A stretch of DNA of 64,000 nt from Nemophila menziesii (lineage: Eukaryota; Streptophyta; Magnoliopsida; Boraginales; Hydrophyllaceae): contig JARWIR010000035.1 in assembly GCA_029959085.1 (NCBI GenBank), positions 5,624,501 through 5,688,500 on the forward strand. The letters run 5' to 3'. Shown piece after piece: positions 12,440 through 22,789 of this stretch. The notes beneath the pieces were generated by a model. The model had not been told where the DNA came from, searched no databases, and was given only the letters and a program-made list of their open reading frames with translations. A program made the position numbers and the translations under genes. Numbering within the stretch: position 1 is the stretch's first letter; each line of letters opens with the position of its first letter.

Positions 12440-12860
12440 AGGACAGTCTCCATGTTCGAATCTCCATGGAGTAAAGCCTCCTCGAAGAGGCAAATAATAT
12501 AGCTCGATCTACTCCATGTTTGAAGCTCTAGATCCGGCGAGTTGTGCATGCGCTGCGAACGGAAGAAGCTTCATTTCAAAGCTTTAGATCCGGTGATCTA
12601 AGTCTTCTCTACGAATATAGAGCTTCTTCTCAGGCGAGCTCCAATAGATCTAATGACTTCTTCTCAGGTGAGCTCCAGCGAACCACCTCTGCTTCTCTAA
12701 CATAACAATGGTTGAGCTCTAGTTCCCTATAAGTCTATGCGCTGGAAAAGCAGAAAAATTGCTCATGCAAGACGAGCCGACCATTGTGCTCCAGCAGCAC
12801 CAACAAGCTCTAGAGAGGCTAGCACCTCTTCCGTCAACTAAAGACGAGCACCCAGTTCTT
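12440..12860 (+). other. GC-richer segment with repeated GAGCTCCA motifs (copy A)
   Basis: This stretch is richer in G/C than its surroundings and repeats TCTTCTCAGG(C/T)GAGCTCCA at about 12626 and 12657, plus other GAGCTC sites. Copy B has it at 27930-28330. It could be an old exon or leader of the mosaic element, since the ORFs here (12759-13022 in A, 28131-28400 in B) overlap it, but the proteins are low-complexity, not maintained between copies, and unrecognised. Confidence 0.4.
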
Positions 12861-13099
12861 CTTTACCGAGTTTTTTTTGCAATCTTTTTTTTTCTTTTTA
12901 TTTTTCAAATATTAGCTGACAAGTTGGTGGGTAGCACTCAGTTCTTTACTGAGTATGTTCTCTTAGGTTTCTTTTTCTTTTTTTGTTTCCTTTTTTATAA
13001 TTTTGTAGTAAAGGATTTGTAAGTGTTTAAATGAAATGAATTTATTAATATAGTATAAGTTATGGATTTTTTCCTTATTTTTTTGGTTTAATTTTAATT

Positions 13100-13425
13100 T
13101 TTCAAGTCTACTTAGCAGTTTTTCACCTAGTACTCAGTGTTTCTGGACCATACTCAGGGAATTCACTAAGCATACTCAGTTTTTTCCCTTGATACTCGGT
13201 AAAATTCACTAATATTCAAATGATTTTTTCCCAATAATGAATGAATTTTATATCATACTCAGTGAATTCTTCTAAGTACTTAGTAAAATATTAGAGTAGT
13301 AAGTTAATTTTTGGAGCACTCAATAAATTTTCCGAGTACTCGGTAAAAAATTTAAGCATGTAGTGAAATCTCATAACACTCGATACTTTTTATGAGCACT
13401 CAGTAAAATCTCCAGTGGAATTGGC
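13100..13425. repeat. ACTCAGTAAA-type degenerate short-period array (copy A)
   Basis: Repeated (A/G)(G/T)TACTCAGT and ACTCGGTAAAA motifs at about 20-40 bp spacing, with interleaved TTTTC runs. The array is conserved in copy B at 28590-28880. It looks like a subterminal-type array of short motifs, as seen near the ends of CACTA-class transposons, where such motifs can be transposase binding sites. That role is inference here. Confidence 0.65.
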
Positions 13426-13699
13426 GGTGGTCGGAGTTAGAAAGTATTGATATTCAGCGAGTTGATACTCTTGACTCACTAATTTAGTTAAATGCCACTT
13501 ATTTTTTATCTTTATATGTTTTTTTTATTTGAGGGTATTTTAGTATTTGATCACCTACAAAGATGGGTGGTGGCCTTATTAAGGCTTATTTGTGAAATAT
13601 CATATTTCAAGCGCTTTAAAATGCAATTAAATTATTTAGAGTGCAATCATAAATTTTGGGGATTTAATTGTCCAATTAATGTTTTAGGGGTTTAAAAGT

Positions 13700-14280
13700 G
13701 AAAAATTAATAGCTAAGGGCTTAGTTGTGAGATTAATATAAAAGTACTATGTCTAGGACTTAATAGTGCAATTCATATAAAAATAATAATATAGGGCCTT
13801 ACTAGTGCAAATAATATAACAATTAATAAAATATGACTTTATAGTGTAGTTAACATAAAAATAAGAATATAGGGGTTTACTAGTGAAATTAATATAAAAA
13901 TAATCAATATAGGACATAATAGTTCATTTAAATTAAAAATAGTAATATATGGCCTTGATAGTGCAATCAAATTATTTAGAGGTTTAGAAGTAAAATTATA
14001 ACTCTAGGAGACTTAATACTCCAATTAATATAAATATATTAGATTTAGGTCTTAATAGTGAAATTTATATAAAATTAAAATATAGGGGAGTGCAAATAAT
14101 GTAGAATAAATAAATATAAAATTTAATAGTTCAATTACATTAAAGATAATAATATAGTGTCTTTATAGTGTAATTTATTTATTTAGGGGTTTATAAGTTT
14201 ACTTATAAATTTAGGGGGGTTATTAGTCCAATTGATATAAAAGTAATAAATATAGGACTTAATAGTGAAAATTAATAACA
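13700..14280. repeat. TAATAGTGCAATT / ATATAGGG array, inverted relative of the 8.4-9.2 kb array
   Basis: Units built on AGTGCAATTnATATAAAAAT followed by ATATAGGGnnTTA recur about every 55-60 bp. Read on the opposite strand they give the TTGCACTA...CCCTATAT motif of the 8400-9240 array, so the two arrays are in opposite sense. Copy B retains only the first ~60 bp (to 29251) before repeat D1 begins. No ORF is supported. Confidence 0.65.
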
Positions 14281-14339
14281 TTTTTTTCACACTTAGATGC
14301 CAAATACACTGGGTTCCCCTGATACCCACGACGATTGCC

Positions 14340-14570
14340 AATAGATGAGCACTTACCAAGAAATTTGTGATACATCTCCCAAGTTACGGATTAGGTACTC
14401 GTATGACCTATTTGGAGTAAGTACCTTACGACTAAAATAGATGTGGATACAGACTTGAAGTTCACTATATTTTGTTTCATGATAGTAATACCCTTTCTGG
14501 TCCTCAAATGCAAGTCATGTATTTCCAGATGAAGAAGCATGAAACTGTTTATCAATGCAAGAGATGTATG
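14340..14570 (+). repeat. Second, diverged copy of the 9.3-kb module within copy A
   Basis: The sequence CCAATAGATGAGCACTTA (about 14337) through TTTGTGATACATCT and on to about 14560 aligns with 9335-9560. The string GYRLEVHYILFHDSNT matches GYKLEVQYFLFHDSET of the first copy. Placement just outside the inverted array suggests an internal duplication inside the element. The product is unrecognised and broken. Confidence 0.55.
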
Positions 14571-14829
14571 CAATACGTAGGTCATCTCACATGTATCTTG
14601 ATCATTTGTTTAGAAACCACGTCATAAGATGTTACAAACTTACTGCTTATTTCATATTACATAAAATAATTGTATTGTGTTACACTTGATTCTTATTGTA
14701 TTGTGTACACTTAATTTTAATTGTTAGATTTTTACTTAATATAAGGTAATTGTCCAAATATATAGGAACTTTTTGCCTTGAGACCTAAAGGTAATTTGTG
14801 TGACAAGTCTTCTGCTTCAGTGTTTTAGA

Positions 14830-15011
14830 ACATGATCTCTAGCAACCACGTAAATGGTCGCTAGATCTTGTTATTTAATTTTTTTAAATAATATTTCACC
14901 GACCACGAATGTGTTCGGTAGTATACCCAAATAAATGTTTTGATGGTCAAGTCTTATCCGTCTATTGGACCAACACCTTTAGAGACCATCTTAGTGGTCA
15001 CTAAAGCTATT
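14830..15011. repeat. Hairpin-forming GGTCGCTA-type fragment at the truncated end of Athila element 2
   Basis: Three short inverted motifs lie in 180 bp: AGCAACCAC...GTGG-like TGGTCGCTA (about 14849-14875), ACCGACCACGAATGTGTTCGGTA (split across about 14899-14922) and GAGACCAT...GTGGTCACTAAA (about 14981-15008). Such arm pairs are common in subterminal regions of plant CACTA transposons. The segment joins the integrase reading of element 2 at about 15012, after which that frame no longer matches the family. I see no CACTA terminus, so the class is inferred. Confidence 0.4.
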
Positions 15012-16603
15012 TGGGTAGAGACCAATACCTCCCTAGGATGTGGATAAACTCTGCGACTGGTATCCTCGCCTATATGGTAAAGTTTCAGATGATGTCCATT
15101 CACCATGATGGTGCATTGCTCGTCTGGATTCTTGATCTCTATAGCTCCATGCGGCGTAACTTTGGTCACCATGAACGGACCAGACCACTTTGATCTCAAC
15201 TTGCCCGGACAATTGATGAACTTGGAGTTATATTTTAGGACCATCTGTCCTACTTTGAATTTATTTTCACGAATGCGATTGTCATGCCATCTTTTCGTAT
15301 TTTCCTTGTAAACTTTAGCATTCTCATAGGCATGAAATCGAACCTCATCAAGTTCATTAAGCTTCATCATACGATTCTCCGCGGCTAAGGTAGGATCTAT
15401 TTTCATCTCCGCTATCGCCCAATAGGCACCCATTTTAAGTTCAAAAGGTAAGTGACAAGCCTTACCATAAATGATGTGATACGGAGATGCACCCACATGC
15501 ATCTTTAGCGCAGTACGATATGCCCACAATGCATCATCTAATTTCATTGACCAATACTTGCGTGTGGAACCAACTGTCTTCTCAAGAATGTATTTGATCT
15601 CTTGATTAGAGACCTCGGCTTGACCATTGGCTTGTGGATGATACGCGGTAGATACACGATGCCTTACACCATACTTCTCTAGAACTGTCTTCAGATATTT
15701 GTTCACAAAGTGTGAACCTCCATCACTGATAATAACTCGAGGTGTACCATGTCTAGTTAAGATGTGTGGCTTTAAGAATTTAATCACTACTCGTGAATCA
15801 TTAGTTGGTAGAGCTACAGCCTCTACCCATTAAGACAAATAATCAACAACTAGTAGGATGTAAAGATTCCCGTTAGATGGTACAACAGGACCCATGAAAT
15901 CAATACCCCATACATCGAATATCTCAACTTCAAGAACATTATTACGTTGCATCTCATCTCTCTTAGATATATTACCCGTAAACTGGCATCTATGACATTT
16001 TTGAACGTACTCATGACAATACTTATGTAAAGTAGGCCAATAAAAACCGGATTGTAATATCGTTGCAGCTGTACGATCACCTTTGAAGTGTCCTCCGTAT
16101 GGTGAAACATGACAACCTGCTACATTGGACATAATATCTTTATCTGGTATGCACCTCCTTACCATCTGATCACTGCATGTTTTGTAGAGGAACGGATCTT
16201 CCCAAAAGAATTGTTTAACTCGATGGACTAGTCTCTTTTTCTCCTGTGAGGTAGCTCCTTGAGGAAAAGAACCACTCACAATATGATTTTCTATATCCGT
16301 ATACAAAGGAGTTTCTAATGAATACACTGAAAACATATTCTCATCATGAAACTCTTCTCTTACCAACTCAGGTCCTCCATTGGACTCAGAACCTTGAAGA
16401 CGCGACAAATGATCAGCAACCTGATTATCATAACCCTTTCGATCCCGAATCTCTAAGTCAAACTCTTGTAGCTTCACATCTTTCTTTTCCATAACGTATT
16501 TAATTGCAGAATGGTCGGTAAACACAACAACTTTCACCCCATGAAGGTAGGAACGAAATTTGTCGAATGCGTACACAACGGCTAGTAATTCCTTCTCAGT
16601 CAC
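15012..16603 (-). pseudogene. RNase H end and integrase of Athila element 2
   Basis: Frame 16603-15830 starts with [19 protein letters not shown] (RNase H), including [15 protein letters not shown] and [11 protein letters not shown]. It continues into integrase: a zinc-binding HHCC-type N-terminus ([15 protein letters not shown]...[12 protein letters not shown]), then the first catalytic Asp in [11 protein letters not shown] single stop at 15830-15832 interrupts the frame, which resumes unchanged with the second Asp (VIISDGGSHF) and the catalytic Glu region ([13 protein letters not shown]), then the C-terminal KLRSKWSGPF. After HPREV at about 15020 the sequence diverges. All three catalytic acids are readable, but the internal stop and lost tail make it a pseudogene. 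Confidence 0.92.
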
Positions 16604-18396
16604 GGTATAATTTATTTGAGCACATGTGAAGGTTTTACTAGCGTATTAGATAGATGAAATACCTTTTCTTTTCTTTGACCCAGAACATCACCCATCGCAA
16701 GATCACTAGCATCACACAAAATCTCAAACAAAATCTTCCAATCAGGAGGTAATACAATAGGTGCAGATAAGCTTCTCTTTAATCTCGTTGAATGCCCTTA
16801 TGCAAGTTTCATCAAAAAGGAATTTGGTGTCCTTGTCAAGTAAGTTTCACAATTTCTTAGAGATTTTGGAGAAGTCCTTGATAAAACGTTGGTAAAAACC
16901 ATCATGACCCAAAAAGCTTCTTACCCCTTTTACAGAAATAGGAGGAGGAAGATTCTTGATTACGTCAATCTTTGCACGGTCAACTTCCAAACCAGCACTT
17001 GAAACCTTGTGACCCAACACTATACCTTCTCGAACAATAAAGTGACATTTTTCCCAGTTCAAAACCAAATAGTTTCTTTGCATCTAATCAATACCTTCTC
17101 CAAGTTCCGTAAGCACTCCTCAAAATTATCACCAACCACATAAAAGTCATCCATAAATACCTCAAGGAAATCATCAATCATGTCCCAGAAGATTACCATC
17201 ATACATCTTTGAAAAGTAGCAGGTGCATTACGTAATCCGAATGGCATTCTTCGGAAGGCAAAGGTACCAAAAGGACATGTAAAGGTTGTCTTGTGTTGGT
17301 ATTTTGGATCTACATAAATCTGATTGTACCCCGAATATCCATCCAAAATGAAATAATATTCTCTCCCGGCTAGCTTGTCTAACATCTGATCAATAAACGG
17401 AAGAGGGAAGTGATCTTTTCTGGTGGCATTGTTCAACTTTCGATAATCCATACACGCTCTCCAACCAACGATAGTCCTTGAAGGAATGGCTTCATTCTGC
17501 TCTTTTAGGATGGTAGTGATACCACCCTTCTTTGGTACACATTGTACTGGACTCACCCATTCGCTACTAGCTATGGGATAGATGATTCCCGTATCTAGCA
17601 ACTTGATAACTTCTTTCTTCACCACTTCCTTCACATCTGGCTTCAATCTTCTTTGTCCTTCAACTAAGCGCGCTCTTTCATCGTATAGAATGATTTTGTG
17701 TTGGCAATAGGAAGGAATAATACCTTTGATGTCAGCAATAGTCCAACCAATCGCCTCTTTATTAGCTCTCAGTATGTGCAACAGTTTGTCTTCTTGAGGA
17801 CCTGTTAAAGTAGCTGAAACAATAACAGGTAGAGTGTTGTTAGTACCTAAATAAGAATACCTCAAGTGTGACGGAAGCGGCTTTTCTTCTAGTTGTGGGG
17901 GAGATTCGATAGATGATTTCTTTTTAGATACTATCTCCCCTGGCTCTCGGGCTGGCTTATAGGCGAGATTCCTATGTTTCATGTTTCCGGAATTCAAAAC
18001 AGCTACAGTTTCGGTTAGTTCTTCCATCAATTCCGGTAAGTCAAGTGTTAGGGCCGCTTGCAAGATATCGTTAAAATTCATACAATCAAATACGTCTTGC
18101 ACAGTCAAGTCTAGTACATCCATTCGGAAACACTCCTCCGGAGGATCTGGAAACTTCATGGCCCTAAACACGTTGAACTTTACCTTTTCGTCTTGGATTC
18201 GCATGGTTAATTCTCCATTCTCTACATCAATAACGGTACGCCCCGTGGCTAGGAATGGTCGACCCAAAATGATGGGGACATTCCTATCCACGTCGTATTC
18301 AAGTATAACAAAATCAACGGGAAAAATTGAAGTACCTGCCTTGACGAGGACATATTCTATTCGTCCCTCTGGACGAGCGAGGGATCTATCAGCCAT
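16604..18396 (-). pseudogene. Protease C-terminal part and reverse transcriptase of Athila element 2
   Basis: The open frame 18396-17059 (445 codons) begins ADRSLARPEGRIEYVLVKAG and reads through GRPFLATGRTVIDVENGELT (end of the protease region), a linker, then RT: VQCVPKKGGITTI, GWRACMDYRKLNNATRKDHF, LAGREYYFILDGYSGYNQI, FGLRNAPATFQRCM and the catalytic box VFMDDFYVV. The RT thumb/connection (GIVLGHKVSSAGLEVDRAKI; VRSFLGHDGFYQRFI) is in another frame (17083-16847). A disrupted stretch at 16846-16604 corresponds to the start of RNase H. The reverse transcriptase core itself is intact over more than 350 codons, which makes it the best-preserved enzyme segment in the window. Confidence 0.93.
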
Positions 18397-19194
18397 TTAA
18401 AGGATCATGGAAGTAGGACTTGCGTTTCCTATCTTCAGTTTTTCAAAAATTGACTTAGGCATCAAGTTGATACTCGCACCCAACTCACTCAAAGCTTTCC
18501 TTTGCCACTCATTAACAATAGAAATAGGAATCGTAAAACTCCCAAGATCAAGTAGTTTAGGTGGCAACTTACTTTGGCATATGGAGCTGCGTTCTTCTTG
18601 AAGTCCTATCATCTCATTCTCACGGTATGGTCTCTTGTTGGTAATGGCTCTTTTCAAGAATTTAACGTACTTCGGCACATCTCTGATAGAATCTAAGAAC
18701 GGAACGTTAATATTGAAACCAGATACCATATTAAAGAACTTATGATAGTTAGCCATGTCTACTTTCTTCTTAACTCTTGAGGGAAAAGGTGGAGGAGGAC
18801 GGGTTTCTGCAATATCTTTGGACTTTGGCTTCTCCGGAGTCTTCTCCACCTCCACTACTGCAGGTTCATCTTCTTTCTCTACCACATCTTTTGCCGGTTT
18901 CTCTTTCACATTTGTTTCTTTTTCTTTCATCACGAGAAAAGGAGGTGGCGGGAGCTTCTTACCACTTTTACATGTCACTGCGTTACAATCTTCTCTTTGC
19001 TTGGGTTCTTCAGTGTCACTCGGTAATTGTCCCTGTGGACGCTGATTTAATTGCTTTGCCATCTGAGCCATCTTAGTTTCCATCAATTTAAGTGCCACGG
19101 CCGTAGTTTGTTGAATGATGATTAGTGTCGTCAAGGTTTGCTGCACATCTAATGCACCTTCTTGAGGTTGAGCAGGTAGAGCTTTCTGGTTCAT
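18397..19194 (-). pseudogene. Gag-pol linker and aspartic protease of Athila element 2
   Basis: Open frame of 265 codons: Gln-rich start, Pro/Lys/Glu-rich linker (KLPPPPFLVMKEKE; RPPPPFPSRVKKK), the block FFNMVSGFNINVPFLDSI, and the protease flap/active-site region RKALSELGASINLMPKSIF. Athila proteases normally have Asp at the residue before LGAS; here it reads Glu (SELGAS). A single TAA at 18397-18399 separates this frame from the RT frame, and the next codon continues the expected ADRS sequence, so it is a nonsense change in a once-continuous gag-pol frame. The enzyme would be doubtful even without the stop. Confidence 0.88.
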
Positions 19195-20480
19195 GGTGTC
19201 GGTATAAGCATCTTGAGGAGGTTGTCTATGAGCTTGATTTCCTTAAGCTTGTCCACCTTCGTAGTTGTTCTGTTGTCTTGGTTGAAAGTTATTGCCTTAG
19301 GGGCGTGGTTTATATGCATAAGTCGGATTAGCAACCCCATTTGCATTCGAATATTGGAAACCCGGATGGTTTCTGTTCGGTTGACAACCTTGACCACTTG
19401 AGTTATACTTTCCTCGCTTGGAAACAAACATTACGGATTCTGGATTGTTTTGACATTGCTCCCATTCATGATCTTGTGTACCGCAGTTAGAGCACCCATA
19501 CACTTCTTGTGTAACATTAACATCCTCTCTTCTACATGCAACACTTTCTGTAATAGCTAGAGTAAGCTGTTTTAATTGTTGCTCAAGTTTATTTTCCATG
19601 GCGGTGAATTTTTCTTCAATGAAAGCACTATTTCCACCTCGAATTGGTGTTCTCACAGTATTCCAACTCAGTTCATTCGTAACTGTTCTATTCAAAATAA
19701 TCTTAGCATGGACTGGTGGTACCTGTAGAAATCCACCACCACAAAGCAAGTCTAGATCCTTTCTTGAAGAGCCATCAAGTCCTCGGTAAAATATCTTCAT
19801 CTGTTGAATTTCTGTGAGGCCATGATCAGGGACTCTTGTTAAACAAATCTGAAATCTCTTCCAACTTCTACCCAAAGTCTCGTCTTAATCTTGTTTGAAT
19901 GAAGTTAATTCAATTGCGCATCTAATCTCTTGTTCGTTGGGTAGTATCTATCGAAGAACGCAGTTTGTAATGCGTCCCATGTTGCAATTGTTCCGGGTTC
20001 TTGAGAATCATGCCATTCACTTGCTCCATAAATAACGAAATGCCTAAAATTAGCAAAATACATCTGATCCTTTGTTACTCCTTGCGTAATATAGAAATCG
20101 CAGATTTGCATGAAATTCTGTACAACACAGATTGGATCTTCGCCAGGTGCTCCTCGGAAATTTCCATAACTCTGAAATTGAGATAACATACCAGGATCGG
20201 GTCTGAATCTCTCGACATTAATAATTGATGGGCCAATTCCGAGGGAATGAGCTCTAAATGGAGCTTCTTCAGGGCCATTGATTAACCACATATCATTGTT
20301 CTGAGGAGGTTGGACTTGTGGAACAATAGGAACAACATGAACAAGAGGAGGGTCGAGTTCATACATTGCTTCTCTTGCTAATTTCTCCTCTAACTCTTTT
20401 GCTTTAGCTTCTCTCTTTCTTTTGTTTGCGTTTCGAATTAGGTTTTTGGGATTTACAGGAATCACGATATCTTCACGCAT
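19191..20480 (-). pseudogene. Gag of Athila element 2
   Basis: The start at 20480 (MREDIVIPVNPKNLI) begins a Lys/Glu-rich region leading into the retrotransposon gag domain (FRPDPGMLSQFQSYGNFRGA; GEDPICVVQNFMQICDFY; ATWDALQTAFFDRYYPTNK). A frameshift at about 19876-19905 moves the reading to 19875-19297 (LTEIQQMKIFYRGLDGSSRK), which includes one CCHC zinc knuckle, CSNCGTQDHEWEQC (C-x2-C-x4-H-x4-C). A further frame change near 19300-19430 leads to the protease frame. Gag normally packages element RNA into particles in the cytoplasm; this copy is broken. Confidence 0.9.
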
Positions 20481-20601
20481 ATACCAAAACCTGTAAACAT
20501 GAGAAAGAAAGACAACCCAAGGCGTAAAACTGAATAATAAAACTAAAACTAAACTAACAATTAAACTACTAAAAGATTAACACTGGGGTCACACGCTACC
20601 G
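20481..20601 (-). other. 5' untranslated leader of Athila element 2
   Basis: About 120 bp between the primer binding site and the gag start, A-rich on the plus strand. No ORF or other feature is seen. Confidence 0.6.
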
Positions 20602-20619
20602 TCCCCGGCAGCGGCGCCA
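20602..20619 (-). other. Primer binding site, tRNA-Asp type
   Basis: The minus strand reads TGGCGCCGCTGCCGGGGA, six bases inside the 5' LTR. It matches the complement of the 3' end of plant tRNA-Asp at 17 of 18 positions (expected T at position 9 is C here). A tRNA-Asp primer is typical of Athila elements. It fixes the inner LTR boundary and the orientation of the element. Confidence 0.9.
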
Positions 20620-20625
20620 AAAACT

Positions 20626-22376
20626 TGGTGGGTCCTAGGGTGTTAGAAAATAAAGTAATAAATAAAGATGAACCACAAACTGCAAGTGTACAGTTGTCCC
20701 AAGTAATATATGATAATCAAGTTCGTTCTCAGGGACGGATTAGGTTCAACCCAAATATTAATCAAGTAGTAAGAGTAATTGCTAAACAGAAAAGTAAAAG
20801 CTAAGAATTTTTGTTTGGTTTTTGTAAATTAAATATGCAAATAAAATAAAGACCAAATTAAATTAAATAGAAAGAAATAAAGAAAATAAACGACTAACTT
20901 CAGATAAGAGAGATACTTGAGTCTCGCAAGGAATCCACTTAATCAACACAATCTATGTTATGTTTAAGGGTAATTTGGAATTATAATATTAGTCGGGACT
21001 TTATTATCTCCTCGCCCCCTGTCGGATGGACCTAGGAATTATCCTAAAGTACTATAAACACATGTATGGTCGAATATTCCTTTTTGGATGATATGATTTT
21101 ACCTCTTTGGCTATATAACTAGTTAAGCCTGTCGGTCAATAACGGACATTACACGGGTATTACCTAGATCTGTCGAATGATCACTTCACAACTAAAGTGA
21201 ATAGCCCAAATACCAGAAGCTATTTCTAGTTGTTCCTAAAAGAAATAGTAATGAAAACAAAGTAATATCCAATATATAACACTCAATCCAGTTTAAATCT
21301 AAACAATCCCAAATTCAAAACATAGATTCATTAATTAAGGTTCATCCATGTAATGCGATTCTCAAGTATAAAGAAATTTAGCTCGTAAGAAAATTAGAGA
21401 CTGAAAATAAATAAAAGAAATTCATGTTCAAATAAAAAAGAATAATTGATAACCTAAAGGGTAGGATGACTGTCGATGGAAGAATAGGATTCCTCCAGCA
21501 CTAGCTTCTCCTTGTCTTCTTGCTTTGACTTGAAAACCTTTAGCCTCTTGTGTAATTCTCTGAAGTGTGTGAAAAAAGGAGGCTAAGGGGTGTATTTATA
21601 GGTGTTAGCAAGCACTAGGTCGAATTTACTTAGAGTGGAAGACAAATTAAGAGCTCTTAAATTCGTAGCCCTAAAATCTAGGAAAGGTAAGATTCTGCTA
21701 CTGATTTGTTTTGGTCATATCTCATTCAATACTTATCCGTTTGAGGCGTTCCAATATATGAAACCATTTGTCTCGGAAAGATCTTTAATTTGTTGCTAAC
21801 CACTCGCCCAAATTCCCAAACAATCTTAAGTTATGGACTCGTCTTTGAAACGTGGCTGGAATTTTAGAATCATAAGGCAGCATTATCTTTTCCTTCTTTG
21901 CATATATCTTTCCTTAATCCTCTTATTTCCATGTAAATCTTCTTTCATTTACTTATTTATCTCGACTTGGTCTCTAATTAATTACTATATATCTTTTAAA
22001 GCTTCACAATAAATAAATAATTAAACCGCATATTCTCTAAAAAGAATAAATCAATAATTGAACAAATAGAAATATGAAAGTGCACTCTAAAAATAGAAAC
22101 TCGAGTAAAATTACTTCCTAACACACAAAAATACCCAAAGATTTTAATTCTCACTTCTCCTCCTTGGATTGGTCTTTCATGAAATTTAAGAACCTATTAA
22201 CTTTGCATTAAAAACAATCAAATTTATGCACAAAAGTTTTAAAACCCAAATAGTCAATTTCCAAGGAGAGAAAGTGCAATATGATCAATTAAGAATAAAA
22301 GTACACCAAATAAGTCATTTATTCACCTAAAAGGATGTCCAAAGGGCTAATAATTAGAACAAATAGGGAGACATCA
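20626..22376 (-). repeat. 5' LTR of Athila element 2
   Basis: 1751 bp, bounded on the plus strand by TGGTGGGTCC at the inner end and GGGAGACATCA at the outer end, i.e. TG...CA on the element strand. The boundaries are confirmed by the solo LTR at 54263-55806, which has the same ends, and by the PBS immediately inside. The outer flank CTACC would be the 5-bp target duplication, but the partner copy is lost with the missing 3' LTR. Promoter and polyadenylation signals should lie here but cannot be located by eye with confidence. Confidence 0.92.
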
Positions 22377-22789
22377 CTACCGAGTTAAGGAGCATCTTGT
22401 TTTTGGTGGTCCCTTCATTCTTAGTATCGGCACCATGCGACTTCTTGACCTTAAAATGACACGTACTTAATCGGGATACTTCATCGACTCGTTAAATTTT
22501 TTCCACATGTCTTTATTTGAATATTTCAACTCCCTTTTTTAGTATTTTCCCTTACTTATTGAAGGAGCTACATATTTGGGGATTACTTGTTGAATTAAAT
22601 ATAGTCCTTCCAAGGTTAGCCTTTTCACAAGGGGACAGAGGCTTGATAATAATTTTACAATTTAAGTATGAACGTCCTAAAGATGAATGAGGAGGTGGAT
22701 CACGTGTCTACACTTTATAAGGCTGTTAGCGTGCATCATCGAGAAGTGTCGTGTATGGCGGCCAATTCTCAAGATAACACTGATGAGCT

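Larger units (their letters stand above)
4239..15011 (+). mobile_element. Mosaic repeat family, copy A (most complete copy)
   Basis: Long stretches of this segment recur twice more in the window: 4239-8390 matches 34430-39596 (copy C) and about 6930-13775 matches 22377-29251 (copy B). Together they define one repeat of at least 10 kb. Internal parts in order: AT-rich leader; a degenerate plus-strand coding-like block (6612-7330); a minus-strand Athila-type pol fragment; a GTCCCTATAT-type array; En/Spm-like plus-strand fragments; AT-rich DNA; an ACTCAGTAAA-type array; an inverted version of the first array; and a second copy of the 9.3-kb module. Relative to C, copy A has about 190 extra bp at 6225-6420. 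I saw no clean terminal repeats, so the class is uncertain; CACTA (En/Spm) is my best guess. Confidence 0.65.
15012..22376 (-). mobile_element. Athila-like Ty3/gypsy element 2 (5' LTR through integrase; 3' end missing)
   Basis: On the minus strand from right to left: 5' LTR (22376-20626), tRNA-Asp-type primer site (20619-20602), gag (20480-19191), protease (19194-18397), RT (18396-17059), RNase H (about 17083-16400) and integrase (about 16350-15012). The env-position ORF, polypurine tract and 3' LTR are missing because the element breaks at about 15012. The right flank (CTACCGAGTTAAGG) equals the uninterrupted sequence of copies A (6928) and C (38129), so the LTR end at 22376 is a true insertion boundary. 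Several frameshifts and stops make it non-autonomous. Confidence 0.93.

Noticed and set aside
17981..19401. Plus-strand ORFs across the Athila gag-pol region
   Set aside because: Shadows of the clearly coding minus strand.
1..20480. Element 1 (1-4238) and element 2 (15012-22376) being one Athila element split by insertion of copy A
   Set aside because: Both carry the integrase C-terminal region (3619-4238 and 15012-15640) with clear sequence divergence, so they are separate copies.
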